Of a stretch of DNA of 64,000 nt, positions 1 through 8,783 are shown piece after piece. The notes under the pieces were generated by a model that worked only from the letters and a program-made list of their open reading frames with translations, did not search any database and was not told the DNA's origin. Source of the DNA: Oscillibacter sp. (GTDB lineage Bacteria > Bacillota > Clostridia > Oscillospirales > Oscillospiraceae). The translations under genes and the position numbers were made by a program. The first letter of the stretch is position 1; each line of letters begins with the position of its first letter. Location of the stretch: contig DPPB01000031.1 in NCBI GenBank assembly GCA_003539495.1, positions 145,385 through 209,384 on the forward strand. Direction: 5' to 3'.

Positions 1-264
1 CGATACCTAATTTCATAGTTTTCTCTATCTCCTTATTTTTCAAGGGTTTTCGGCACTTGAACGGCGCTTACTGTACCATTACTGTACCATTTTGATTTTG
101 CTGCACTTTTTCAAATTGTAATACGGCTTTTAACATGGAATCATTATTCTTTGCCTCGTAAACTCTTACCCATTTGGAAACTCCTTTCTCACTATGAGAA
201 AAGGCCCCTATGCATTTTATAATTGTAGCACAAGGGCTTTCTTTTCTCAATAGTGAACTTGCCT
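1..264. other. Left-edge stretch without a confident gene
   Basis: No frame here is convincing. A TTG-initiated minus frame (68-268) would encode 66 residues ending in a Gln/Asn-rich tail, but it has no ribosome binding site and resembles nothing I can name. An 11-bp unit, ACTGTACCATT, is tandemly duplicated at 70-91. It may be the tail of a gene or an attachment region; nothing in the sequence decides. Confidence 0.3.
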
Positions 265-405
265 TCAAATTGCCATTGTGCGGCTGATGTACTCTTCAAA
301 CTCCCGGCGCTTGTCCGGCTTTTTCGTCCCGACGGACAACATGAAGGGGCAGCTGGGCGCTCTCAGCATGCTGCCGATCTTGTTGATGCCGATGTAATTC
401 TCCAT
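265..405 (-). CDS. Small hypothetical protein (46 aa), possibly a truncated gene
   Basis: The ATG at 405 has a good ribosome binding site (AAAGGAG, 7 bases upstream). It opens a short frame with an N-terminal half rich in Gly, Met and Cys and a charged C-terminal end (KKPDKRREFEEY). I do not recognise the family. It lies 25 bp downstream of the broken metallophosphoesterase gene on the same strand, so both may be remnants of one decayed operon. A well-placed start followed by so short a frame suggests the 3' end was lost. It could also be a genuine small protein. Confidence 0.4.
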   Translation of the reverse strand: MENYIGINKIGSMLRAPSCPFMLSVGTKKPDKRREFEEYISRTMAI

Positions 406-429
406 GTAAAAGCTCCTTTCCCGGGTTCA

Positions 430-794
430 TCAGCCGAGAAGTTGAGCCGCCGTTTTCAGATTGTCGGCAGCGGTGCTTTTGCGGAAGCTGTCACCGCCAA
501 ACATGATGGGGACGCAGACCTCCAAGATGCAGTCAAAAAACGCCGGAATTGGCCACCATGCGCGTACCCACTGAGGGCCAAATCCATGTCATGATCGACA
601 TAGGAATCAAACAGTTCCGGTCTATGGGAAAGTAAAATCGTAAAACCGGGATCGTCCGCGGTAAGCTCCGAAAGCTTCTGAGCGATCGCCGCAGCATCAC
701 CCGTCAAATAGCCCGCGCTAAAGCTGGGATCGTCGACGCCTGTAACGGTAATGCTTTCCCGGAAAGCACCTGGAGGCGGCTCCGGGCAACGCCT
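430..794 (-). pseudogene. Metallophosphoesterase remnant (YkuE-like), 5'-truncated and frameshifted
   Basis: The minus strand encodes the C-terminal half of a calcineurin-like metallophosphoesterase. The motif ITVTGVDDP, then ILLSHRPELFD, then LALSGYAHGGQFRR correspond to the GxHxHGGQ metal-binding end of the family (normally SGHAHGGQ, so one His is replaced by Tyr). The frame is broken near a run of six A on the plus strand at 535-540. After it, a second frame continues to a stop at 430-432, preserving the expected length of the C-terminus. Upstream the frame is closed by a stop at 795-797 and the N-terminal metal-binding half is absent. Not functional as it stands. Confidence 0.75.
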
Positions 795-888
795 TCATTG
801 CCGGCTTACCTCAGGTCTGTCGGAGCCTGCAAATAATTTTGCGCATAAATCCTGACGGGGCCTCCTGAAAGCCGTCATCGGAACTATA

Positions 889-934
889 GCAAAAAGAAAA
901 GCGGCAGGCTTCTTATGAAGCTAAGCCTGCCGCT
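889..934 (-). terminator. Rho-independent terminator of the surface-protein operon
   Basis: An 11-bp perfect stem (901-911 with 923-933) is followed on the minus strand by a T-rich run (complement of 890-899). It lies 20 bp beyond the stop codon of the large surface protein. Confidence 0.9.
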
Positions 935-954
935 TCACATTATCCTGCACTCTG

Positions 955-3900
955 TTATTCGGCAGAGTGCTTTTTCTTTTTGCTGACAACAGCTGTGCCG
1001 ATAACTGCCCCGCCGCTGGCAAGCAGCAATGCGATCCACAGCATGAAGCTGCTGTTGTCGCCGGTCGGGGGAGACTTCGGCAGCTTCGCCGTTACGGTGT
1101 CGGCCTTTTTGATTTCCTTGGTGCCGTCTTTGTCACTGTAATACTGATCACAGCCTTCGCAGTACCAATACTCGATATTGCCCTCGGCATCCTCGGTCGC
1201 CGCCTTTGCGGGGATATACTTTAAGTCGGTGTGATTCTTCGGGTCAAGCTCGCCGTAAGCCTTGCCGCAGACCTCGCAAACCGCCTTGTCCTTGCAAGTC
1301 GCCTTGCCGCCGGAGCAGTCTTTGGTTTCAGAGCCAGTGCAGCCGCCCACCGTGCATTTGCGGGTGTGCGTGCCGTCGCCGTTTGATACCCATTCGCCGA
1401 AGGTATGCCCGTCGTTGACCGTCACGGTCATCTCGGCGGTGTTGCCCGCCTTATCTGTAACAATAATCTTCTGACCGCCGTCTGCGGGAGCGAGGGTAAA
1501 GCTGTTGTTTTCGTCAAGCTCGACCGCCGTGCCGTTTACGGTGACGGTATCCACATACTTTTCGTCAACGGTGACCGTCTGCGCCTCGCAGTAGGTCTTG
1601 CCGTTTTCTATGCCGCCGATGACCGGCTGAACATTGTCAAGCGTTACGCGGTCGGAACGGAGGTATGTTATGTTCAGGCTCTCATCAACGAGCATTGCAT
1701 AAACAATATATTCTCCGTTGGGGTCTATGCGGAACGGCTCCTCATACCCGCCGAATACGAGGGATTTCAGCTCAGCCTCGGAGAGCTCCCGATCGGTCAC
1801 CAGATAAGAGACAAACACGGTTCCGCTGTTGTCGGCGGCGTTTATCGTCACCGTCTGCGTTTCCTTAAAGAACAGACCGAAGGTGAGCGTGTTTAAGAAT
1901 TCGTGCCATTTATCGGTGCCTATGATAATTTCGCCCGTGGGCTTTTCAATGTCTTTCCATTTCGCTTTAAGCGTTATATTCTCGGCAGGCATGGTTGTGG
2001 GAATTTCCCTGTCCCAACCGATAAAGGTGTAGCCCTCTCTTGTCGGGTCGGCAGGGGAGACAATCGCCGTGCCGTAGTCCTGCGTAATGGGTGCGATTTC
2101 GCTGCCGCCTGCGGTATCAAAAGTGATTGTGTATTGATTCGTGTTCCAAACGGGATAGAGTGTCAGCGTCTCGTTTTTGGTATAAATATCATCAAGACCG
2201 TACACCTTTTCGCCGCCGTCCACGGTCGCCCAGCCTACTTGCGTGTGCCCCGTGCGTGTGAACAAAGCGCCTCGCAGCGTGAGAGCATCGTTATAGAACT
2301 TAATATCCGTTACCGCATTGCCCGAGCCGTTTTCTCCGGGCTGATAGGTAACATCCCAAGCGTTTGTGAAGCGCACATAGGCCTTGCCCGAAAGCTGACG
2401 GAAGATGGCGTCAAACTGCTCTCTGAGTGCGTTGCTCAGCGCGGAAATCTCTTCATATGTCAGCGTGCTGTCCTCCGCCAGATAGCGCTGATACACTTCC
2501 TGCATTTCAGCGGAAAGCTGTGGCACGGCAGCCTCTGCGGCATCCTGCGCCGAAGAGCCCGTGAACAGCCGCACACCGTCGCCCATTTGCAGATCGCCGA
2601 GAGCTTGATTCCGCAGCGTAATGGCCTGCGTATCGCCCGTTACGGTAAGCGAGCCGCTGTCTATAGAAAGATAGTACGCTGTCAACCCGTCCGTCATGGT
2701 GACGCTGCTGCCGCCGTATTGAGTGTATTGGAAAACCGAAAGATTGTTATTCAGCGTCAGCGAGCCGTTGCCGAGAACGGAAAGGGTGTTATTGCTCTCG
2801 ATAATTCCGTTCAGGCTTCCGACGGTATTCTTTCCGTCCAGCGTGACAAAGAGCGGACTTTGATCTCCGATATACTCTTCGCTCAGCCTCACAGAGGTCA
2901 GGTCGGCATTCTTGAGTTTCAGATTCGGGAAAACACAGCCGTACTTTTCAAGCCTGCCGGTCGAATAAATTCCCAAAATATCATTGCCTGTCAGCTTCCC
3001 TAATTCCCCAAGCTCAGCAAGGGTCTTGCCCTTAGGCAGAACAAAGGACGCAGTTCCGTCGCCGAAAATATCGGTATAATTGTCCGGTGTGACCTCGACC
3101 TCGCCGTCGCCGCGATCCAAAAACAGACCGAAGCCGCCCCATAAAGCGGTAAGTGCCGAAACATCTGCGGGAACGGTATCGCCGGGCTTATAGAAGTTTA
3201 GGTTTTCGTCTACCCACCACAGCTGTGCATCTGCCGAAATGCCGTCCGGGCGGGGCAGTCCCTCGGCAGAGGGCGCAGTGAAGCTCTCGCCGTTTTTCAC
3301 GATAATGTTGATCCATTTCTGCTGTTCGCCGGGCATAAATTCACCCGTTAGCAGCTCTACTATTTTCAGGCTGTCGGCGGCAAGATCTGTCGGCAGCTCA
3401 AGGACGGGACGGAATCCAATGTCCCGCACCGGAAGGGTTGGCCTTGCCCAAAATGTAGCCTGTGCAGCGAAGTGTCCACCACGAGATAGATACATTCCCT
3501 CGACATTCCCAGTACCTATATCCTGGCCGAAAGAGCGCATTTTATACCAGTTTTTGATATAATCGGCTGACTTCTGATAGATCGTATCCCATTCATTGTC
3601 AATTGGTGCAAGACCAGAGCCTTCTCCTTCATTACGGTGATGGTCTCCAACAGATGGGGCGCGGAGCGTATAGTTCACGTTACTCGCTGTATAGGTCTGG
3701 CCATAAATCAGGTTCATTTCTGCCAACGTCTCCCGCTGCAAAGAACATTTCACGTTATAGTCCGCAATAAAAAGGCTGTGCTCGTAGGGCTGCTTGGCGG
3801 TATCGGTTTCATTTTCCATCGAATAGGTATTCACCGTGCCCACATAAGTAAAAGGCACATAATGCAGCGTTTTGTCCGGCAGATTGCTGTTTGCCGTTCC

Positions 3901-5079
3901 GGGAATATCCATTGCCGAAAGGTCAAAATAGTATCTGCCGCCGGGGGTGAGGGTAAACTGCTCGTCGATCTCGTCCGTCAGCTTCACTTCCCGAAGTGCG
4001 CCGGCATAGTCGGTCTTATGATCGCCGTTAAACTGCTCGTTGAACACGCAGAGCGTCTTGCCGGTCATGTCTATGCCGGTCAGGTCAATCGCTGCCCTGC
4101 CGCGTGTACCGTTTGTCGTGCCGTCCAGCTGCACAACGCGTGTATAGCGGGAAATGCTCCCGTCCGCATCCTTAATAACGGCAGATATATATTCATTATC
4201 GCCCACTTTTGCGTTCTTGTATTCGACCTCCAGCACACTACCGTTGACCAGCACCGTCTTTGCCGTAAAATCGTCGCGGTCGCTGTCATGCAAGGTCAGC
4301 TTCCATTCATCTCCGGCGTATTCGGCGATCGGGGTCGTTAAATCTGCAACTTTTCCGTGCTCGGCAGCAGATATAAAGAGAACGGAGGACAGATCCATCT
4401 CCATGGCAGGCCGCACGGCAGCATCGTAGTCCACGTTGAGGGCGCTGCCGCTTCTGCCATCGGGATGAATCGCCCACGATCCGTAGCCGTAAACCTCATT
4501 GGAAGAACGCGTCCACCACTTTGCAGCGTACTTGCACGAATTTCTGTACAAATAAATACTATCCTCTTGCGAGAAGGCCCAGAGCTTCTGCGCTTTGACC
4601 TCCTGCCCGGTGATTCCCTCGGTGATGTCCTTGGGGCGGATGACCGCCTGCTCCTTTTCGGGGATCGCCTCGGCCAGGGAAACCATTTTCTGCTGCAAGG
4701 TGCTTCCCGCATACTCATTGGGCTTTCTCCATTGCGACATATCGGACGGGTTGTTGGCATAATAACCGTTGTCCTCGCTGTAGCGTCTTGCATTTTCAAA
4801 CGGCACGGCGCTCCCCGTGCGGAACGGGACATCTCCGAAATCATTGTTTACCGCAAGCAGGGTAATGATGGGCGCATTATTGCTTTTGTCGGTCTTTTGG
4901 CCGATCACCCACCATTCATGCCCCGCAAAGGACAGCCTGCTTTTGTCGATCTTTAATATGCTTTGGGCGCTCGTACCGGGCAGAATGGCTTTTGCACCGC
5001 CTGCGGCAAAAACCGTTATCGGCACAAGGCATAGCACCATACAAAGGGTAAGTAGGATACTGAGTATTCGTTTCTTCAT
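955..5079 (-). CDS. Large secreted, cell-wall-anchored surface protein (1374 aa)
   Basis: The start has GGAGG 9 bases upstream. Residues 1-26 are a classical signal peptide ending VFAA. Residues about 50-235 form a DUF6273-like domain (WWTRS near 188 and RPAMEMDLSSVLF near 223). A second copy of the same fold appears later (motifs KNWYKMRS and RPVLELP). A Listeria-Bacteroides (InlB B-type) repeat occupies about 982-1042 (EGYTFIGWD). A Cys-rich segment at 1222-1320 carries several CxxC pairs. The C-terminus has PPTGD at 1337-1341, a hydrophobic span and KKKK: a sortase sorting signal with a variant LPxTG box. It is probably displayed on peptidoglycan with an adhesive or environmental-contact role; no enzymatic motif is visible. 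It lies 32 bp downstream of the collagen-like gene and probably shares its transcript. Confidence 0.9.
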   Translation of the reverse strand: MKKRILSILLTLCMVLCLVPITVFAAGGAKAILPGTSAQSILKIDKSRLSFAGHEWWVIGQKTDKSNNAPIITLLAVNNDFGDVPFRTGSAVPFENARRYSEDNGYYANNPSDMSQWRKPNEYAGSTLQQKMVSLAEAIPEKEQAVIRPKDITEGITGQEVKAQKLWAFSQEDSIYLYRNSCKYAAKWWTRSSNEVYGYGSWAIHPDGRSGSALNVDYDAAVRPAMEMDLSSVLFISAAEHGKVADLTTPIAEYAGDEWKLTLHDSDRDDFTAKTVLVNGSVLEVEYKNAKVGDNEYISAVIKDADGSISRYTRVVQLDGTTNGTRGRAAIDLTGIDMTGKTLCVFNEQFNGDHKTDYAGALREVKLTDEIDEQFTLTPGGRYYFDLSAMDIPGTANSNLPDKTLHYVPFTYVGTVNTYSMENETDTAKQPYEHSLFIADYNVKCSLQRETLAEMNLIYGQTYTASNVNYTLRAPSVGDHHRNEGEGSGLAPIDNEWDTIYQKSADYIKNWYKMRSFGQDIGTGNVEGMYLSRGGHFAAQATFWARPTLPVRDIGFRPVLELPTDLAADSLKIVELLTGEFMPGEQQKWINIIVKNGESFTAPSAEGLPRPDGISADAQLWWVDENLNFYKPGDTVPADVSALTALWGGFGLFLDRGDGEVEVTPDNYTDIFGDGTASFVLPKGKTLAELGELGKLTGNDILGIYSTGRLEKYGCVFPNLKLKNADLTSVRLSEEYIGDQSPLFVTLDGKNTVGSLNGIIESNNTLSVLGNGSLTLNNNLSVFQYTQYGGSSVTMTDGLTAYYLSIDSGSLTVTGDTQAITLRNQALGDLQMGDGVRLFTGSSAQDAAEAAVPQLSAEMQEVYQRYLAEDSTLTYEEISALSNALREQFDAIFRQLSGKAYVRFTNAWDVTYQPGENGSGNAVTDIKFYNDALTLRGALFTRTGHTQVGWATVDGGEKVYGLDDIYTKNETLTLYPVWNTNQYTITFDTAGGSEIAPITQDYGTAIVSPADPTREGYTFIGWDREIPTTMPAENITLKAKWKDIEKPTGEIIIGTDKWHEFLNTLTFGLFFKETQTVTINAADNSGTVFVSYLVTDRELSEAELKSLVFGGYEEPFRIDPNGEYIVYAMLVDESLNITYLRSDRVTLDNVQPVIGGIENGKTYCEAQTVTVDEKYVDTVTVNGTAVELDENNSFTLAPADGGQKIIVTDKAGNTAEMTVTVNDGHTFGEWVSNGDGTHTRKCTVGGCTGSETKDCSGGKATCKDKAVCEVCGKAYGELDPKNHTDLKYIPAKAATEDAEGNIEYWYCEGCDQYYSDKDGTKEIKKADTVTAKLPKSPPTGDNSSFMLWIALLLASGGAVIGTAVVSKKKKHSAE

Positions 5080-5111
5080 TTCTTGCTACCTCCGTTTTCG
5101 TGTATGTCGGC

Positions 5112-6497
5112 TCAGTCAAGAGCGGTTATTGTAATGGTGCCGCTGAACTCCACAAGAAGTGTATTGTATTCCGATTGCTCAAATAAAAATTTCAATGTTA
5201 TATCTCGGGCTGATGCGTCATACATTCTGTTGAAGTTAAAGGAATGATAGTCGTGAGTGTACGGAAGCCTTGCACTCGTTCCATCTCGTTTTATGCGTGT
5301 GATCTTCCTGCAAAAATCCGCATCCTCACTGCTGTCTGTCATTTGGATGCAATAATAACCGGTGTTGCCGGAAGCATTCGAGCTGACTCCGAGAGAGCCG
5401 CTTATGACGATATTGTATATATGCCCCTTTTTCAGCGTAATTTCATTTCCGGAAGCTGAAATCAAGCCGCCTCTGTTTATTTTTTCATTAAATTCAATTC
5501 TTGCAGGATGGTTTTGAAGAGTAGCCACCCCTGTTGACGCTTTTGCATAAAAATACCCGGAGCTTCCGCCGTTCTGACCGGCATCGCCCTTGTCGCCTTT
5601 ATCTCCTTTATCGCCCTTGTCGCCTTTTTCGCCGGGGTCACCTTTGTCGCCCTTGTCTCCCTTTTCGCCGTCTGTGCCGTCAATTCCCGCAGCCTTTACC
5701 CCGGTGTCGATTTCTCCGATCCACCAGTTGCCGTTCTCGCCGATGAAGGGGGTGTTTCCGTCCGCACCGTCCCTACCGTCTTGCCCGTTTATGCCGTTTG
5801 TTCCGTCCTTACCGGCGGCGCCGTCCTTGCCATCCGCACCTTTTAATGCGGTAAGGTCGTAAAGATTCAGCCAGATTTCGTCGCCGGTGTAGCGCCACTG
5901 CAGGGTGTTTTCATTTACGCGGAACTCCGGTGTTTTCCCGTTTGCTCCGTCTGCGCCTTTCTGCCCGGTAGGACCTGTAATATCGGCTATCGCCACAAGA
6001 TTCTGCCACTCGCCGCCCTCGTAACGCCACTGTATGTGGGTTTCGGCTCGCTGCACCTCTATGTTTTTGGCGTTCATGCCGTCTTTTCCGTTTATACCGT
6101 CTTTGCCGTCGGCTCCGTCAATTCCATCCTTGCCGTTTTTTCCATCGGCTCCGTCTTTTCCGTCAACGCCGTCTTTTCCGTTTGTGCCGTTTATTCCGTT
6201 CTTACCGTCGGTGCCATTCTCGCCGTTGACTCCGTCCTTGCCGTCTTTGCCGTTGGCTCCATCCTTGCCGTTTTCTCCGGCAGCGCCCCGCAGCTCGGAA
6301 AGCGCCACCAGGTCGCGCCAATCGGCTTCGTCGCTGTATTTCCACTGGATCGCCGTGCCGCTATTCCGCACCTCCGGCAGTGCAGCGTCGGTTTTTGCCG
6401 CCTTGCTCCATCCTGCGGCAAGCACGATGCAAAGCGCCAAAAGAGCTCCGCAAAGTGCCAAAAGTGTACCTGTGAGTAGTTTCCTTTCTGTTTTCAT
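5112..6497 (-). CDS. Collagen-like (Gly-X-Y) membrane-anchored surface protein (461 aa)
   Basis: The ATG at 6497 is chosen because GGAGG lies 7 bases upstream and because the protein then opens with a transmembrane segment (residues 8-29). Three copies of an aromatic module (QW(K/R)Y...W..L) alternate with collagen-like Gly-X-Y blocks. The first block is 24 uninterrupted triplets from residue 71; the last is rich in GDKGDK. A WWIGEIDTG module precedes the last block. The C-terminal ~135 residues form a beta-rich domain that resembles the trimeric BclA/C1q-type tips of spore and surface collagens; this domain call is by overall pattern only. Expected architecture: membrane stem, triple-helical stalk, globular tip. 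It is the first gene of a two-gene operon with the sorted surface protein. Confidence 0.85.
   Translation of the reverse strand: MKTERKLLTGTLLALCGALLALCIVLAAGWSKAAKTDAALPEVRNSGTAIQWKYSDEADWRDLVALSELRGAAGENGKDGANGKDGKDGVNGENGTDGKNGINGTNGKDGVDGKDGADGKNGKDGIDGADGKDGINGKDGMNAKNIEVQRAETHIQWRYEGGEWQNLVAIADITGPTGQKGADGANGKTPEFRVNENTLQWRYTGDEIWLNLYDLTALKGADGKDGAAGKDGTNGINGQDGRDGADGNTPFIGENGNWWIGEIDTGVKAAGIDGTDGEKGDKGDKGDPGEKGDKGDKGDKGDKGDAGQNGGSSGYFYAKASTGVATLQNHPARIEFNEKINRGGLISASGNEITLKKGHIYNIVISGSLGVSSNASGNTGYYCIQMTDSSEDADFCRKITRIKRDGTSARLPYTHDYHSFNFNRMYDASARDITLKFLFEQSEYNTLLVEFSGTITITALD
5576..5684 (-). repeat. Tandem short repeats encoding Gly-Asp-Lys triplets
   Basis: This part of the collagen-like gene is built from near-identical 9-base units reading GDK/GEK on the minus strand. 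Such tracts vary in length by slipped-strand mispairing, so the stalk length may differ between strains. Confidence 0.8.
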
Positions 6498-6576
6498 CTT
6501 CTTCCCTCCGTTCGGAATTATTACGGCGGAGTTTTGCACCGACGCCCACGCCGTGAACAGGCGGCGGCCGACCGAC

Positions 6577-6639
6577 TTATGCTTGGTTTTCCTTGTACTT
6601 ATCCGCATACAGGGCGACCCCCTGCTTTAAGACCTCCAT
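6577..6639 (-). CDS. Possible 20-aa leader or remnant ORF upstream of the collagen-like gene
   Basis: A minus-strand ATG (6639) opens a 20-residue frame rich in Lys, Tyr and Glu that ends at 6577. The same frame stays open upstream. A second short frame starting at an ATG with GGAGG (about 6680) overlaps it out of frame, so this may be the frameshifted remains of a small gene. It lies in the 200-base leader of the collagen/surface operon. No family is recognised. Confidence 0.3.
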   Translation of the reverse strand: MEVLKQGVALYADKYKENQA

Positions 6640-6691
6640 TTTCTCTGGTTGTGCGGTTGCTCTGTTGTTTTCATATAGATCACGCCTCCAA

Positions 6692-6746
6692 GACAAACCG
6701 ACCGTTCGTTTACGATTAGTATACTATAGAATTGTGATCCTTTCAA
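6692..6746 (-). promoter_or_regulatory. Promoter of the collagen/surface operon with operator-like palindrome
   Basis: A sigma-A type promoter reads on the minus strand: TTGAAA (6741-6746), 17-base spacer, TATACT (6718-6723). Just downstream, 6695-6711 is an imperfect 17-base palindrome (AAACCGACCGTTCGTTT, 13 of 17 positions symmetric) placed across the start site. This is the size and shape of a TetR-family operator, but no such regulator is encoded nearby. Confidence 0.75.
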
Positions 6747-6779
6747 GTGCAACTTGCGAAAAGCTGCGAAAAAGGCGGG

Positions 6780-6985
6780 ACAGATAGCCAGCGGTAGAAA
6801 ATTTTATAAATTTCTGCTATAATACCGTCAAAAGAGCCTGATTGGGGACAATGTTATTTTGCGTTGCTTTCTGCTATCCTGATTGGCGGAAGGATTAAAA
6901 AGGGAAAATGGTAACGCTCCGCTTCCAAAGCCGAGCAACTCTCCAAGCACCTGTTTTCGATACTGAAAGCAGGTGCTTTTTTGCT
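6780..6985 (+). other. Possible untranslated plus-strand transcript with terminator
   Basis: A TATAAT box (6818-6823) with only a weak -35 is followed 120 bases later by a clear terminator: stem 6945-6953 with 6970-6978, then T-run. No open frame with a ribosome binding site lies between. TTTCTGCTAT occurs at 6811 and 6869 and CCTGATTGG at 6837 and 6880, so the segment contains an imperfect duplication. It could be a small RNA or the trace of a lost gene; I cannot assign a family. Confidence 0.35.
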
Positions 6986-7061
6986 TCCCAAGCGGCGGCA
7001 TTTTCAGAAAACAAGCAAGCCGGGAAATCCGTTTGTCCCCATTCCTGATCCCTGTTTCCTA

Positions 7062-7102
7062 AGCAAAAAGCAGCCCCTCCGGCTCATGCCGGAGGGGCTG
7101 CT
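7062..7102 (-). terminator. Terminator of cysK
   Basis: A 15-bp perfect stem (7069-7083 with 7088-7102) is followed on the minus strand by a T-run (complement of 7062-7068). Confidence 0.92.
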
Positions 7103-7123
7103 CAGCCTCCCTTTGAATTTCCC

Positions 7124-8056
7124 TCAATCTGCGAACAGCGGGGTGGATAGATAACGGTCGCCGGTATCCGGCAGCAGGGCCACAATGGTCTTGCCCTTGT
7201 TCTCCGGCCGCTTTGCCAGCTGGATGGCGGCCCATACGGCTGCGCCGGAGGAAATGCCTACCAGAACGCCCTCCTTCTTGCCAATCAGCTTGCCGGTGGC
7301 AAAGGCATCCTCGTTTTCCACAGGAATGATCTCATCATAGACCTTGGTGTCCAGCACATCAGGAACAAACCCTGCGCCGATGCCCTGGATCTTATGGCTG
7401 CCGGCCACACCCTTACTCAGCACCGGAGAGGACGCAGGCTCCACGGCCACCACCTTTACATTGGGATTTTGGCTCTTGAGGTATTCGCCAACACCGGTAA
7501 CCGTACCGCCGGTGCCCACACCTGCCACAAAGATGTCCACCTTGCCGTCGGTATCCTCCCAAATTTCGGGGCCTGTGGTGGCCTTGTGGACAGCGGGATT
7601 GGCGGGATTCACAAACTGCCCGGGAATAAAGCTGCCCGGAATTTCCTTGGCCAGCTCATCTGCCTTGGCAATAGCGCCCTTCATGCCCTTGGCACCCTCG
7701 GTGAGCACCAGCTCCGCACCGTAGGCCTTCATCAGCTGGCGGCGCTCCACGCTCATGGTCTCGGGCATGACAATGATGATGCGATAGCCACGGGCGGCCG
7801 CCACAGAAGCCAGGCCGATGCCTGTATTGCCGGAGGTGGGCTCAATAATGACGGAGCCGTCCTTCAGCAGCCCCTTTTGCTCCGCATCGTCGATCATAGC
7901 CTTGGCGATACGGTCCTTCACGCTGCCGGCGGGGTTGAAATACTCCAGCTTGCCCAGGACCTTGGCCTCCAGCCCCTCGGCCTTCTCAATGTGAACCAGC
8001 TCCAGCAGCGGGGTCTTGCCGACCAGCTGATCGGCGGATGTATATACCTTACTCAT
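7124..8056 (-). CDS. cysK: Cysteine synthase A (O-acetylserine sulfhydrylase)
   Basis: Converts O-acetylserine and sulfide to cysteine with pyridoxal phosphate in the cytoplasm. The 310-residue length is typical. K47 in NPAGSVKDR is the expected Schiff-base lysine, TSGNTG (74-79) is the substrate loop, and GTGGT near 183 is the phosphate-binding loop. An AGGAGG sequence precedes the ATG. It is monocistronic and transcribed away from an Rrf2-family regulator, from a consensus promoter whose start region is covered by a palindrome. In Bacillus the Rrf2 protein CymR uses CysK as a partner to sense cysteine status, so this arrangement suggests the same circuit (inference). Confidence 0.96.
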   Translation of the reverse strand: MSKVYTSADQLVGKTPLLELVHIEKAEGLEAKVLGKLEYFNPAGSVKDRIAKAMIDDAEQKGLLKDGSVIIEPTSGNTGIGLASVAAARGYRIIIVMPETMSVERRQLMKAYGAELVLTEGAKGMKGAIAKADELAKEIPGSFIPGQFVNPANPAVHKATTGPEIWEDTDGKVDIFVAGVGTGGTVTGVGEYLKSQNPNVKVVAVEPASSPVLSKGVAGSHKIQGIGAGFVPDVLDTKVYDEIIPVENEDAFATGKLIGKKEGVLVGISSGAAVWAAIQLAKRPENKGKTIVALLPDTGDRYLSTPLFAD

Positions 8057-8169
8057 CGTATTTTCCTCCTAAGTAGTTATTGTTTTATTTAGTATTCTGC
8101 TCCCGGTTATCTATATGCCTGCTCACTGACAGCGGCAACATCGGTATCTCCATATAAAACTCATTTAAT

Positions 8170-8226
8170 AACCAACCTTTCCTGTTGGTTTATATGGATT
8201 ATAATGCCGCCTCCCCCATTTGTCAA
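8170..8226 (-). promoter_or_regulatory. cysK promoter with palindromic operator
   Basis: The minus strand carries a perfect consensus promoter: TTGACA (8221-8226), 17-base spacer, TATAAT (8198-8203). The palindrome AACCAAC-N7-GTTGGTT (8170-8190) begins 7 bases downstream of the -10 and covers the start site. It is a likely site for the divergently encoded Rrf2 regulator acting as a repressor. Confidence 0.85.
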
Positions 8227-8245
8227 TAGACTTTTCAATTTTTTA

Positions 8246-8274
8246 TTGATTTACCCACTTTCCCGCTGTATAAT
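8246..8274 (+). promoter_or_regulatory. Promoter of the Rrf2 regulator gene
   Basis: TTGATT (8246-8251), 17 bases, TATAAT (8269-8274), about 30 bases before the regulator's start codon. Confidence 0.8.
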
Positions 8275-8303
8275 AGGCTTGTTCTTAAAAGGAGGGCGCA
8301 GAA

Positions 8304-8735
8304 ATGCTGATTTCAACCAAAGGCCGGTACGCGCTTCGGGTCATGATCGACCTGGCCGAGCATCAGGCAGACGGTTTTATCCCGCTGAAGGTCATTGCCC
8401 AGCGGCAGGAAATATCTGAAAAATATCTGGAGAACATTATAAAGCTCCTGGTAAAAGCAAAGCTGCTGACCGGCGTGCGGGGAAAGGGCGGCGGCTATCA
8501 GCTGGCAAAGGCGCCCGAGCAGTACACGGTGGAGAGCATCCTGCGCGTTACGGAGGATTCTATCGCCCCTGTTTCCTGCTTGGATCCCGACGCGGATGCT
8601 TGCCCTCACTCCGCCGAATGCCGCACGCTTCCCATGTGGCGGGGCCTGGATAAGCTTATTACGGAATACTTTGAGAATATCACCCTGGCGGATCTGACCC
8701 ACAGTGACCCCGGCGGGTATGACTATGTGATATAG
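8304..8735 (+). CDS. Rrf2-family transcriptional regulator (CymR/IscR type)
   Basis: A 143-residue winged-helix regulator of the family that controls cysteine metabolism or Fe-S biogenesis. The N-terminus (MLISTKGRYALRVMIDLA), the helix-turn-helix around residues 25-50 and the wing (VRGKGGGYQLAK) are characteristic. Three cysteines in C-x7-C-x5-C spacing (SCLDPDADAC...C) stand where IscR binds its cluster, so an Fe-S cofactor is possible. AAGGAGG precedes the ATG by 9 bases. Its position divergent from cysK points to control of cysteine synthesis as the main job; Fe-S sensing is the alternative. Confidence 0.9.
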   Translation: MLISTKGRYALRVMIDLAEHQADGFIPLKVIAQRQEISEKYLENIIKLLVKAKLLTGVRGKGGGYQLAKAPEQYTVESILRVTEDSIAPVSCLDPDADACPHSAECRTLPMWRGLDKLITEYFENITLADLTHSDPGGYDYVI

Positions 8736-8783
8736 CGGCTGCCCATGACGCAGCCGCATGGGCCCAAATACACAGCAAAAAAG

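Noticed and set aside
5590..6630. Long plus-strand frames rich in Pro and Ser opposite the collagen-like gene
   Set aside because: They are the antisense of Gly-X-Y repeat codons; no ribosome site, and the minus frame is clearly real.
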